Shown here: positions 25,986 to 34,646 of the stretch, in pieces
Numbering within the stretch: position 1 is the first letter of the stretch
Layout: every line of letters starts with the position of its first letter
Notes under the pieces: model-generated
The model's input: only the letters and a program-made list of their open reading frames with translations
What the model was told of the DNA's origin: nothing
The model's database searches: none
Program-made: the position numbers and the translations under genes
DNA from: Geodermatophilus telluris
GTDB taxonomy: Bacteria > Actinomycetota > Actinomycetes > Mycobacteriales > Geodermatophilaceae
Assembly: GCF_900102745.1 (NCBI RefSeq)
Contig: NZ_FMZF01000001.1
Span: forward strand, 1,020,163 to 1,084,162
Direction: 5' to 3'
Length of the DNA: 64,000 nt

Positions 25986-26732
25986 TCAGCCGCCCAGCAG
26001 GCCGTCGACCACGGTGGCCAGGCCGCCGGCCAGGGCGATCGTCAGCGCGCCGGTGCGGGCGACGGCGGGCGGCACCCGGGTGGCCAGCGCCGTCCCGCCC
26101 ACCACGCCGGCGGCGAGCGCGGCGGCCGCGGAAGCCCACGTCGTCCCCGGCAGCACGGGCATCCCCCGGACCGCCACCGCCGTGGCGCCGACGGCGGCGA
26201 AGCACAGCTGTGCGGTCGCCGCGAAGGCGGACTGCGCCCACCGGGTGGCCACCGCGTACGCCGTGAGCGCCGGACCGCCGACGCCCGCGGTCGCGGTGAG
26301 GAAGCCGGTGGCCGCGCCGGCGACCAGGGTCGTCCCGGGGTGCGCCGGCCCCGGCGGCCCGCCGACGCCCCAGCGGCCCAGGGCCAGGACGGCCAGCAGC
26401 GACAGGACGACGGTGCCGCCGACCAGCACCTGGAGCACGGCGACCGGGACCGCCCGGGCGAGGAGGGCGCCCGGGACGACGGCAGCCAGGGCGGGCACCA
26501 GCAGCAGCACGCCGCGGCGCAGGTCGACGTCGCGGTACACCTGTCCCAGCACCAGCAGCGCCACCGCGACGCCGAGCGCGTTGGCGACGAGGACGCCGGT
26601 GACCGGCCCGGTGAGGAGCACGAGGAAGGGCGCCGCGACGAGGCTGAAGCCCAGGCCGGTGACCCGCTGCGTCACCGCCCCGGCGGCGACGGCGGCCGCG
26701 AGGCCCAGGGTGGGCAGCCAGGCGCCGGACAC
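25986..26732 (-). CDS. TauE/SafE (DUF81) family permease
   Basis: A 248-residue protein with about eight membrane helices and two family repeats: [20 protein letters not shown] and [20 protein letters not shown]. Members move sulfite, sulfoacetate or related small anions, usually outward. GTG at 26732 lies directly after GGGAGG and is a plausible start, though a GTG 45 bases upstream cannot be excluded. It is transcribed toward the SDR gene and is not linked to the TauD-type gene 4 kb away, so a joint sulfonate role is only a possibility. Confidence 0.85.
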   Translation of the reverse strand: MSGAWLPTLGLAAAVAAGAVTQRVTGLGFSLVAAPFLVLLTGPVTGVLVANALGVAVALLVLGQVYRDVDLRRGVLLLVPALAAVVPGALLARAVPVAVLQVLVGGTVVLSLLAVLALGRWGVGGPPGPAHPGTTLVAGAATGFLTATAGVGGPALTAYAVATRWAQSAFAATAQLCFAAVGATAVAVRGMPVLPGTTWASAAAALAAGVVGGTALATRVPPAVARTGALTIALAGGLATVVDGLLGG

Positions 26733-26834
26733 CTCCCGACCCTCGCCGACGGCGGCGTGCAGGGCGACCCGGAGCACACCCGGCCGGCCGCCGGCCGGGG
26801 CATGGGCGGCACCCGGCGGGTGTTGCACCAGGCG

Positions 26835-27962
26835 ATGACCGCGCTGCTCACCCCGCCCGTCGCCCCCTCCCCCGCCGACCTCACCGTCCTCCCGGCCCCG
26901 TCCCGGCTGTGGACGCCGAAGCGGGTCCTGGTCACCCGCTCGGCCGCCGAGCGCCCGCACGGTCAGCGCGTCCTCGCGCGGCTCGAGGCCGCCGGCGTCG
27001 ACGGGATCGAGCTGCTGCGCGGTGACCGGCTGCCCTCCCTGCGCGGCGACGACGACCGCGCCGCGTTCATGGCCGCCAAGGACACGATGGCGCTCGTCGT
27101 GCCGCCGCCGTCCAAGCGGAGGCTGCAGCCCATCCCGCCGTCGGCGGACTTCCGGCTCGACCTCGCCGAGGGCTGCCCGGCGCACTGCCAGTACTGCTAC
27201 CTCGCCGGCTCGCTCGGTGGCCCGCCGATCACCCGCGTGTGGGCCGACCTCGACGAGGTCCTCGACGGCCTCGACGGCTACGTCGGCCGCGGGACGATCA
27301 CCTCCGGCACGCTCGAGCGCGGCGGTGAGGGGACGACGTTCGAGGCGTCCTGCTACACCGACCCGCTGGCCATCGAGCACCTGACCGGCGGCCTGGCGCG
27401 GATGGTCGAGCACTTCGGCACCCACGAGTGGGCCGGCCCGGTGCAGCTGCGCGCCACCACCAAGTTCGACGACGTCGCCGGCCTGCTGGCCCTCCCCCAC
27501 GGCGGGCGCACCCGCCTGCGGTTCTCGGTCAACGCGTCCTCGGTCGACCGCCGGTTCGAGGGTGCGACGGCCAAGGTGCCGGCCCGGCTGCGGGCGCTGT
27601 CGGCGGTGGCGGCGGCCGGGTACCCGGTCGGCGTCACCATCGCGCCGATCATGCCGGTGGAGGGCTGGCAGGAGCAGTACGCCGAGCTGCTCGACGGCAT
27701 CGCTGCCGCCGTCCCGGCCGGGCACGACCTGACCGTCGAGTGCATCACCCACCGCTTCACGCCGGGCAGCAAGGAGACGCTGCTCGACTGGTACCCGCGG
27801 ACCAGGCTCGAGATGGACGAGTCCCGCCGCACCACCAAGCGGGGGAAGTTCGGCTCGGTCAAGCACGTCTACCGCAAGGAGACGATGGCCGAGCTGCGTG
27901 GCTGGTTCGAGCCCGAGGTCGCCGAGCGGCTGCCCGAGGCCCGCCTCCTGTACTGGACGTGA
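26835..27962 (+). CDS. Spore photoproduct lyase-like radical SAM protein
   Basis: A 375-residue radical SAM enzyme. The iron-sulfur cluster motif is C114-PAH-C118-QY-C121, followed by YL as in spore photoproduct lyase. Cys173 sits in FEASCYTDPLAIEHL, the position of the hydrogen-donating cysteine of Bacillus SplB (FEAAC...DH L). Later motifs are RFSVNASSVDRRFEG and VTIAPIMPVEGWQEQY. The family repairs the thymine dimer called spore photoproduct in spores, yet these bacteria form no endospores. The start is ATG 26835 with only a weak ribosome site. DNA repair under desiccation or UV is the leading idea. Confidence 0.88.
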   Translation: MTALLTPPVAPSPADLTVLPAPSRLWTPKRVLVTRSAAERPHGQRVLARLEAAGVDGIELLRGDRLPSLRGDDDRAAFMAAKDTMALVVPPPSKRRLQPIPPSADFRLDLAEGCPAHCQYCYLAGSLGGPPITRVWADLDEVLDGLDGYVGRGTITSGTLERGGEGTTFEASCYTDPLAIEHLTGGLARMVEHFGTHEWAGPVQLRATTKFDDVAGLLALPHGGRTRLRFSVNASSVDRRFEGATAKVPARLRALSAVAAAGYPVGVTIAPIMPVEGWQEQYAELLDGIAAAVPAGHDLTVECITHRFTPGSKETLLDWYPRTRLEMDESRRTTKRGKFGSVKHVYRKETMAELRGWFEPEVAERLPEARLLYWT

Positions 27963-27970
27963 GGCGGCTC

Positions 27971-28006
27971 CCGGCCTCCCGTCACCCGAGGGTGACGGGA
28001 GGCCGG
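27971..28006. terminator. Bidirectional terminator between convergent genes
   Basis: Perfect 17-bp arms (27971-27987 and 27990-28006) lie 9 bases after the radical SAM stop codon and 8 bases from the formaldehyde dehydrogenase stop. Confidence 0.75.
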
Positions 28007-28013
28007 GACGTCC

Positions 28014-29231
28014 TCAGGCGGGGATCAGGCCGTTCGGGTTCAGCACGTACTTCTTCGCCGCCCCCTGGTCGAACTCCTGGTAGCCGCGCGGGGCGTCCTC
28101 CAGCGGGATCACCTCGGCGTTGACCGCCTTCGCGATCTGCACCCGGTCGTGCAGGATCGCCATCATCAGCTGGCGGTTGTAGCGCATGACCGGGCACTGG
28201 CCGGTGGTGAACGCGTGCGACTTCGCCCAGCCCAGGCCCAGCCGGATGGACAGCGAGCCGACCTTGGCCGCCTCGTCCACCGCACCCGGGTCACCGGTGA
28301 CGTAGAGGCCCGGGATGCCGAGGGCACCGCCGGCCCGGGTGATGTCCATCAGCGAGTTCAGCACGGTCGCCGGGGCCTCCTGCTGGGAGCCGGGGCCGTG
28401 CCCGCGGGCCTCGAAGCCGACGGCGTCGACGCCGCAGTCCACCTCGGGCTCACCCAGGATCTCCGCGATCTGGTCCTTCGGGTCGCCCTTCGAGACGTCG
28501 ACGGTCTCGCACCCGAAGCTGCGTGCCTGAGCGAGTCTGTCGGCGTTGAGGTCGCCCACGATGACCACCGCGGCGCCGAGCAGCTGGGCGGAGGCCGCGG
28601 CCGCGAGCCCGACCGGGCCGGCTCCGGCGATGTAGACCGTCGAGCCGGTGCCGACGCCGGCGGTCACGCAGCCGTGGTAGCCGGTCGGGAAGATGTCCGA
28701 CAGCATCGTGAGGTCGCGGATCTTGGCGAGCGCCTGGTCGCGGTCGGGGAACTTCAGGCAGTTCCAGTCGGCGTACGGGACCATCACGTACTCGGCCTGG
28801 CCGCCGGTCCAGCCGCCCATGTCGACGTAGCCGTACGCCGAGCCCGGCCGGTCGGGGTTGACGTTCAGGCAGATGCCGGTCTTGCCCTCCTTGCAGTTGC
28901 GACAGCGCCCGCAGGCGATGTTGAACGGCACGCTGACGATGTCGCCGACCTGGAGGAACTCCACGTCGGAGCCCTTCTCGACGATCTCGCCGGTGATCTC
29001 GTGGCCGAGCACCAGACGTTCGGGCGCCGTCGTGCGCCCGCGGACCATGTGCTGGTCGCTGCCGCAGATGTTCGTGGCCACCGTCCGCAGGATGACCCCG
29101 TGGGGGGTCTTGCGGCCGACGTTGGCCGGGTTGACCCCCGGCCCCTCCTTGAGCTCCAGCCCGGGGTAGTCCAGGTCGGCCACCTCGACCTTGCCCGGCC
29201 CCATGTACATGACAGCCTTGTTGCCAGCCAC
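28014..29231 (-). CDS. fdhA: Glutathione-independent formaldehyde dehydrogenase (zinc, NAD)
   Basis: A 405-residue medium-chain zinc dehydrogenase close to the NAD-dependent, glutathione-independent formaldehyde dehydrogenase of Pseudomonas. The catalytic zinc site is visible in NICGSDQHM and GHEITGEIVE. The structural zinc cysteines are in CGRCRNCKEGKTGIC, and the NAD loop is YIAGAGPVGLAAAA. GTG at 29231 has AGGGGA upstream and starts VAGNKAVMYMGPGKVEV as in homologues. The substrate could also be another small aldehyde. The promoter region contains an inverted repeat (29348-29367). Confidence 0.9.
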   Translation of the reverse strand: MAGNKAVMYMGPGKVEVADLDYPGLELKEGPGVNPANVGRKTPHGVILRTVATNICGSDQHMVRGRTTAPERLVLGHEITGEIVEKGSDVEFLQVGDIVSVPFNIACGRCRNCKEGKTGICLNVNPDRPGSAYGYVDMGGWTGGQAEYVMVPYADWNCLKFPDRDQALAKIRDLTMLSDIFPTGYHGCVTAGVGTGSTVYIAGAGPVGLAAAASAQLLGAAVVIVGDLNADRLAQARSFGCETVDVSKGDPKDQIAEILGEPEVDCGVDAVGFEARGHGPGSQQEAPATVLNSLMDITRAGGALGIPGLYVTGDPGAVDEAAKVGSLSIRLGLGWAKSHAFTTGQCPVMRYNRQLMMAILHDRVQIAKAVNAEVIPLEDAPRGYQEFDQGAAKKYVLNPNGLIPA

Positions 29232-29347
29232 ACGCGTCCCCTGACTCTTCTCGTCCGGGGACGGGTCACCGCCCGCCCCCGTGTCGCGTCCGCGCCGGTC
29301 GGTGCGGGCGTCCCCCCGCCCGTCGCGGTCCCCGGGCGGGTGGCCTA

Positions 29348-29367
29348 TGTCACACCACCGGGTGACA
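29348..29367. promoter_or_regulatory. Inverted repeat in the fdhA-yaaA divergent promoter region
   Basis: TGTCAC (29348-29353) and GTGACA (29362-29367) are separated by 8 bases, 117 bases upstream of fdhA. The half-sites are the same as those at 1892-1905 near the HNH gene. No regulator is identified. Confidence 0.35.
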
Positions 29368-29427
29368 CGCGGCAAGAGGAGTGCGCCCCGGACGGCCCGG
29401 GGAGGCCCGTGCCTACCCTGGGTCCCC

Positions 29428-30174
29428 GTGCTCGTGCTGCTGCCGCCCTCGGAGACCAAGTCCCCCGACGGCGACGGCACCCCGCTCGACCTCGCCGCGC
29501 TCGGCTCGCCCGAGCTGACGCCGGTCCGCGCGACGCTGGTCGACGCGCTGGTCACCCTGGCCGCCGACCCGCCCGCGGCCCGCGCCGCGCTGGGCCTCTC
29601 CCCCGGCCAGGACGCCGAGATCGCCCGCAACGCCGCGCTGCGCAGCAGCCCCACGACGCCGGCCGCCCGGCGCTACACCGGCGTGCTCTACGACGCCCTC
29701 GACGTGCGCTCGATGACCCGCGCGCAGCGGGCGCGGGCCGACCGGCGGCTCGCCGTCGGCTCGGCGCTGTTCGGGCTGCTGCGGGCCACCGACCCGATCC
29801 CCGCCTACCGCCTGTCAGCGGGCGCCTCGCTGCCCGGGCTGCCGACCCTGCGGACGCTGTGGCGGCCGGCCCTCGGCCCGCTGCTGGCCGGTACCGGCGA
29901 GCTCGTCGTCGACCTGCGCAGCGGCGGGTACCGGGCACTGGCCCCGGTGCCCGGCGCGGTCACCGTCGAGGTCCTGAGCGCGCGGCCCGACGGCACGCGC
30001 GCGGTGGTCAGCCACGCCAACAAGGCGCACAAGGGGCGGGTGGCCCGCCTGCTGGCCACCACCACGGCCGAGCCGGACGGCGCGGTGCGGGTGCGGGCGC
30101 TGCTGCGGCGCGCCGGGTTGCACGTGGAACACGACGGCGGGACGGCGCTCACCCTGGTGCTCCCGCCGGTCTGA
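29428..30174 (+). CDS. yaaA: YaaA family peroxide stress protein
   Basis: A 248-residue protein of the YaaA/DUF328 family, which in E. coli limits intracellular iron during peroxide stress and binds DNA. Diagnostic motifs are LLPPSETKSP at the N-terminus, RYTGVLYDALD, and the C-terminal SHANKAHKGRVAR. GTG at 29428 follows TACCCT (29414-29419) by 8 bases, so a leaderless transcript is likely and the longer frame from 29281 is rejected. It is divergent from fdhA. Confidence 0.9.
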   Translation: MLVLLPPSETKSPDGDGTPLDLAALGSPELTPVRATLVDALVTLAADPPAARAALGLSPGQDAEIARNAALRSSPTTPAARRYTGVLYDALDVRSMTRAQRARADRRLAVGSALFGLLRATDPIPAYRLSAGASLPGLPTLRTLWRPALGPLLAGTGELVVDLRSGGYRALAPVPGAVTVEVLSARPDGTRAVVSHANKAHKGRVARLLATTTAEPDGAVRVRALLRRAGLHVEHDGGTALTLVLPPV

Positions 30175-30225
30175 CGGGCTGCCGGTCACGGATGGTGAGG
30201 GGCGGTGTGTGAGCCGTCAGACCTG

Positions 30226-30252
30226 TTGGCCGCAACCCGGGTCCCCTACGAT
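30226..30252 (+). promoter_or_regulatory. Candidate promoter of the GAF/PAS/SpoIIE gene
   Basis: TTGGCC at 30226-30231 and TACGAT at 30247-30252 are 15 bases apart. The ATG follows 67 bases later. The -10 is good, the -35 poor and the spacing short. Confidence 0.4.
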
Positions 30253-30319
30253 GCTCTGCGGCAGCCCGTTCGAACAGCGGACGGACCGACTGCCGCATCG
30301 AGTCGGCTCCGAGCCGGAC

Positions 30320-32941
30320 ATGAGAGGTTCGGTGGACGACACGTCGCGGCCCCACCCGGGGGGTCCGGTAGCTGACCCGCGCGCGGCCGCGGAGGTCCTC
30401 CAGGCCGACCGGCCCCGCGCCGACGCCGCCCGCCGGCTCCGGCTGCGCGACGCCAGCGCCGCGCTCGACCGGATCGCGGAGCTCGCCGCCCGGCTCCTCG
30501 GCGCCCCGATCGCGCAGGTCTCGCTGCTCGACGACGTCCAGGTCGTCGTGTCGGCCGTCGGCCTGCCCGCGGGCACGGTGGGCAGCGAGACGCCCCTGGA
30601 GGCCTCCGCCTGCGCGGTCGCCGCCGCGGAGCGCACCCCCTACGCCGTCCCGGACGCGCACGCCGACCCCCGGGTGGGCGACCTGCCGCCGGTGACCGCC
30701 GGCGCCGTCGGCGCCTACCTGGGAGCGCCCCTGGTCGACTCCGAGGGCCACACCGTCGGGGTGCTGTGCGTGGTGGCCCCCGCGCCGCGCCCGTGGTCGG
30801 ACACCGACGTCAGCACGCTGCGGCAGCTGGCCGACGCCGCCGTCACCGAGCTGGAGCTCGCCGCGCTCACCACCGCGTACGAGAGCGACCGGCTGCGCTG
30901 GGGGCTGGCCATCGACGCCGCGGGCATCGGCACCTTCGACTGGGACCTGCGCACCGGCGAGCTGACCTGGGACGCCCGGCTCATCGAGATGTTCGGCTAC
31001 ACCGCCGAGACCTTCGGTGGCGACATCGAGGCGTTCAACCGGCGGGTGCACCCCGACGACCTGGCGCGGGTCACCGACGCCCTGCAGGTCAGCATCGCCG
31101 CCTGCGGTGACTACGAGGCCGAGTACCGCGTCGTGTGGCCCGACGGCGAGACCCGCTGGGTGCAGGCCCGCGGGCGCACGCTCAGCGACGAGGCCGGCCG
31201 GGCCACCCGCGTGCTGGGCGCCGCCTACGACACCACCGCCGAGCGCGCGGCCGGCGTGCGGGTGACGCGGGTGCTCGAGGCCATGCCGGCCGGCTTCTAC
31301 TCCCTCGACCGGGAGTGGCGCTTCACCCACGTCAACGCCGAGGCCGAGCGGCTGCTCGGGCGCACCCGCGACGAGCTGCTCGGCCAGGAGCTGTGGACCG
31401 CGTTCCCCGCCGCGCCCGGCAGCGTCTTCGAGGAGAACTACCGCGCCGCCGTGCGCACCGGGACCCCCGTGCAGTTCGACGCGCACTACCCCGCGCCGCT
31501 CAACGGCTGGTACGAGCTGCGGGCGTGGCCGAGCCCGGAGGGGCTCTCGGTCTACTTCCTCGAGGTCACCGAGCGCCGCCGGGTGCAGGACCGCGCCGAG
31601 CGCAGCGCCCAGCGGCTGGCACTGCTCGCCCAGGTCAGCGCGGAGCTGGCCGGCGCGCTGGACGCGGAGTCGGCGACCGCCCACCTGCCGCGGCTGGTGG
31701 TCCCCGCGCTGGCCGACTGGTGCATCGTCACCGTGGTCGACGCCGACGGCCGGCCGCGCGACGTGGGCCACTGGCACGTCGACCCCGCCGCCCGCGCGCT
31801 GGTCGAGCGCTACGCCGCCGTCCGGCTCGACACCATGCCGGCCACGGCGCCGCTCATGCGGGCGCTGCTCACCGGCGAGCCGGTCATGGAGACCGCCGAC
31901 GCCGTCCGCGGCCTGCTGCCCGAGGGCGAGGCCCGCGACCTGCTCACCACGCTGGCCCCCGAGTCGGGGGTCTGCCTCCCGCTGCGGGGCCGCGACCGCA
32001 CGCTCGGCGTCATGACGCTGTACTTCCGGCGCGGCTGGGCCCCGCGCGAGGAGGACCTGGCCACGGCCCAGGACGTCGCCGCCCGGGCCGGCCTGGCGCT
32101 GGACAACGCCCGCCTCTACGGGCAGCAGCGGGCCCTGGCCGAGGGCCTGCAGCGCAGCCTGCTCACCGAGCCGCCCGAGCCCGACCACGCCGAGATCGCC
32201 GTCCGGTACCTGCCGGCCGCCGAGGCCGCCCGGGTCGGCGGCGACTGGTACGACGCCTTCCTGCAGCCGGGCGGGGCGACGATGGTGGTCATCGGCGACG
32301 TCGTCGGGCACGACACCGAGGCCGCCGCCGCCATGGGGCAGCTGCGCGGGCTGCTGCGCGGCATCGCCACCTACAGCGACGCCGGCCCCGGCGAGGTGCT
32401 GCGCGGCCTGGACGCCTCCATGGCGCTGCTGCAGACCCGGGTGCTGGCCACCGCGACGGCGGCCCGCTTCGAGCAGACCGCCGACGAGCTGCGGCGGGGG
32501 GTCACCCGGATGCGCTGGGCCAACGCGGGGCACCTGCCGCCGCTGGTGGTCAACCCCGACGGCAGCGTGGCCGAGCTGGCCTCCTGGCGCGGCGACCTGC
32601 TCCTCGGCGTCGACCCCCGGGCGACCCGCGAGGAGTCGGTGGTGACCCTCGACCGGGGCGCGACCGTGCTGCTGTTCACCGACGGGCTCATCGAGCGGCG
32701 CGACGCCGACCTCGACGCGGGGATGACCCGGCTGCGGGAGGCGCTGCGGGAGCTGGCCGGCCGGCCGCTGCAGGAGCTGCTCGACGAGGTGCTCGAGCGG
32801 CTCGTCGACGGCCGGCCGGAGGACGACGTCGCCCTGGTCGCGGTGCGCCTGCACCGCCAGGACCGGCCGCGGCCGCTGGACGCTGGTCCCAACCGCGTCC
32901 CCGACCTCGTCCCGGACGACCCGGCGAGCCCCCTCCCCTAG
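30320..32941 (+). CDS. GAF-PAS-PAS-GAF-SpoIIE (PP2C) phosphatase
   Basis: An 873-residue cytoplasmic signalling phosphatase of the RsbU type. The order is GAF (about 40-180), PAS with PAC (190-310), second PAS (315-425), GAF (430-600) and the SpoIIE metal phosphatase (625-860). In the phosphatase the metal-binding residues are seen as RVGGDWYDAFL, VVIGDVVGHD, FTDGLIERR and RPEDDVALVAV. Such enzymes dephosphorylate an anti-anti-sigma factor and so release a stress sigma factor; no cognate STAS gene is adjacent. ATG at 30320. The terminator overlaps its last codons. It is paralogous to the phosphatase at 52891-54720. Confidence 0.93.
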   Translation: MRGSVDDTSRPHPGGPVADPRAAAEVLQADRPRADAARRLRLRDASAALDRIAELAARLLGAPIAQVSLLDDVQVVVSAVGLPAGTVGSETPLEASACAVAAAERTPYAVPDAHADPRVGDLPPVTAGAVGAYLGAPLVDSEGHTVGVLCVVAPAPRPWSDTDVSTLRQLADAAVTELELAALTTAYESDRLRWGLAIDAAGIGTFDWDLRTGELTWDARLIEMFGYTAETFGGDIEAFNRRVHPDDLARVTDALQVSIAACGDYEAEYRVVWPDGETRWVQARGRTLSDEAGRATRVLGAAYDTTAERAAGVRVTRVLEAMPAGFYSLDREWRFTHVNAEAERLLGRTRDELLGQELWTAFPAAPGSVFEENYRAAVRTGTPVQFDAHYPAPLNGWYELRAWPSPEGLSVYFLEVTERRRVQDRAERSAQRLALLAQVSAELAGALDAESATAHLPRLVVPALADWCIVTVVDADGRPRDVGHWHVDPAARALVERYAAVRLDTMPATAPLMRALLTGEPVMETADAVRGLLPEGEARDLLTTLAPESGVCLPLRGRDRTLGVMTLYFRRGWAPREEDLATAQDVAARAGLALDNARLYGQQRALAEGLQRSLLTEPPEPDHAEIAVRYLPAAEAARVGGDWYDAFLQPGGATMVVIGDVVGHDTEAAAAMGQLRGLLRGIATYSDAGPGEVLRGLDASMALLQTRVLATATAARFEQTADELRRGVTRMRWANAGHLPPLVVNPDGSVAELASWRGDLLLGVDPRATREESVVTLDRGATVLLFTDGLIERRDADLDAGMTRLREALRELAGRPLQELLDEVLERLVDGRPEDDVALVAVRLHRQDRPRPLDAGPNRVPDLVPDDPASPLP

Positions 32942-32962
32942 CGGGAGGAGGGGGCTCGCCGG
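32921..32962. terminator. Terminator overlapping the end of the SpoIIE gene
   Basis: Perfect 16-bp arms lie at 32921-32936 (inside the last codons and ahead of the stop) and 32947-32962. It separates the convergent SpoIIE and acyl-CoA ligase genes. Confidence 0.75.
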
Positions 32963-32968
32963 TGCCGG

Positions 32969-34627
32969 CTACCGGTCGCGCAGCTCCCGGCGGAGGATCT
33001 TGCCGGTGGTGGTCTTGGGCAGCTCCTCGACGAACTCCACCGACCGCGGGTACTTGTAGGCCGCCATCCGCTCCTTCGCCCAGGCGACGACCTCCTCGGG
33101 CGTCACCGAGGCGCCGGGCTTGAGCGAGACGAAGGCCTTCACCGTCTCGCCGCGGTAGGCGTCGGGCACCCCGACCACCGCGACCTCGCGCACCGCCGGG
33201 TGGCCGTAGAGGACGTCCTCGACCTCGCGGGGCCACACCTTGTAGCCGGCCGCGTTGATCATGTCCTTCTTGCGGTCGACCAGGTAGAACCAGCCCTGCT
33301 CGTCCATGAAGCCGACGTCGCCGGTGCGCAGCTCCCCGCCCGGCAGCGACTCCGCCGTCGCCTCCGGCCGGTTCCAGTAGCCCGGCACGACCTGCGGCCC
33401 GGACGTGGCGATCTCCCCCACCTCGCCGGGCGGCAGCTCGCTGCCGTCCTCGCCCAGGATGCGGACGACCGTGTTGTAGACCGGGACGCCCACCGACAAC
33501 GCCCCGGAGTTCGGGTCCACCGGCGCCCGCACGCCCATGGGGACCGCGTGCGAGGGCGAGTTGGTCTCGGTCAGGCCGTAGATGTTGTGGATGTAGCGGC
33601 CCGTCCTCTCCTCGAAGGCGTCGGTGACCGCGGGCGCGATCGGGGCGCCGCCGGAGTAGAGGGTGCGCAGCGACGCGAAGTCCTCCCGGCCCACCCCCTC
33701 CACGCCCGACAGCGCGATGAACACCGTGATCGCCCCGACGGTGAACGTCGGCCGGTGCTCGCGGATGGCGTCGAGCACCACCTCGGGGTGGAACCGGTGG
33801 GCCAGCACCAGCGGGCAGGGCAGCAGCAGCGCGAGCGCGACGTGCCCGACGAGCCCGGTGATGTGGAACAGCGGCGCGACGCCGAGGACGACGTCGTCGG
33901 GCGTGAGCCGCATCCACTCCCGGTAGGTGCAGGCGTTGAACACCATGGTCGCGTGGGTGTTCATCGCGCCCTTGGGGCGTCCGGTGGTGCCCGACGTGTA
34001 GGTCAGGATCGCCACGTCGTCCCCGGCGAGCGGCACCGGCGCCGGGGTGCGCCCGGCGTGGGTCCGCAGCAGCTCGGCCAGGTCGAGGGTGCCCTCCTGC
34101 CGCGACCGGACGACGTCGCCGAGCACGCGGGCGTCGTCGCGGGACTGGTGGTCCAGCGGCGAGCAGGTGACCACGGTCTGCACCTTGGTCTCCCCGCTGG
34201 CGACGACGTCGCGCGCCACCGACTCGTAGAGCTGCTCGAGGCACAGCAGCGCCGTCGCCCCGGAGTCGCTGAGCAGGTAGGTGAGCTCGCCGGCCTTGTT
34301 CATCGGGTTGATCGCCACCGCCGCGCCGCCGGCCTTCCACGCGCCGAGCAGCGCGATGACGAACGCCGGGTCGTTCTGCACGTAGACGCCCATCCGGTCG
34401 CCGGGCGCGAACCCGTTGTCGGTGAGCGCGACGGCGAGGGCGTCGGAGGCGGCGTCGAGGTCGGCGAGGGTGAGCTCGCCGTCGAAGTAGCGGATCGCCA
34501 CGGTGTCGGGCGCCGCCGCGAGGGAGGCGCGGAAGACGTCGAGCAGCGTGTCGTGCTCGGGGGTGATGTCGGCCGGCTGGCCCTCGCCGTAGAGGGACAG
34601 CCACGGCCGGTCGGCGTAGACGCTCAT
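32969..34627 (-). CDS. Class I adenylate-forming acyl-CoA ligase
   Basis: A 552-residue ATP-dependent CoA ligase. The P-loop motif is LTYTSGTTGRPKGAMNTH, then IYGLTETNSPS, GELRTGDVGFMDEQGWFYLV, DRKKDMINAAGYKVWPREVE, and the catalytic lysine in PKTTTGKILRREL. These mark a fatty- or aromatic-acid CoA ligase; the substrate is not evident. It starts 19 bases after the cyclase-family gene and probably shares its transcript, so the two may act in one catabolic route. Confidence 0.9.
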   Translation of the reverse strand: MSVYADRPWLSLYGEGQPADITPEHDTLLDVFRASLAAAPDTVAIRYFDGELTLADLDAASDALAVALTDNGFAPGDRMGVYVQNDPAFVIALLGAWKAGGAAVAINPMNKAGELTYLLSDSGATALLCLEQLYESVARDVVASGETKVQTVVTCSPLDHQSRDDARVLGDVVRSRQEGTLDLAELLRTHAGRTPAPVPLAGDDVAILTYTSGTTGRPKGAMNTHATMVFNACTYREWMRLTPDDVVLGVAPLFHITGLVGHVALALLLPCPLVLAHRFHPEVVLDAIREHRPTFTVGAITVFIALSGVEGVGREDFASLRTLYSGGAPIAPAVTDAFEERTGRYIHNIYGLTETNSPSHAVPMGVRAPVDPNSGALSVGVPVYNTVVRILGEDGSELPPGEVGEIATSGPQVVPGYWNRPEATAESLPGGELRTGDVGFMDEQGWFYLVDRKKDMINAAGYKVWPREVEDVLYGHPAVREVAVVGVPDAYRGETVKAFVSLKPGASVTPEEVVAWAKERMAAYKYPRSVEFVEELPKTTTGKILRRELRDR

Positions 34628-34646
34628 CGTCGTCCCCTCGGGCCGG

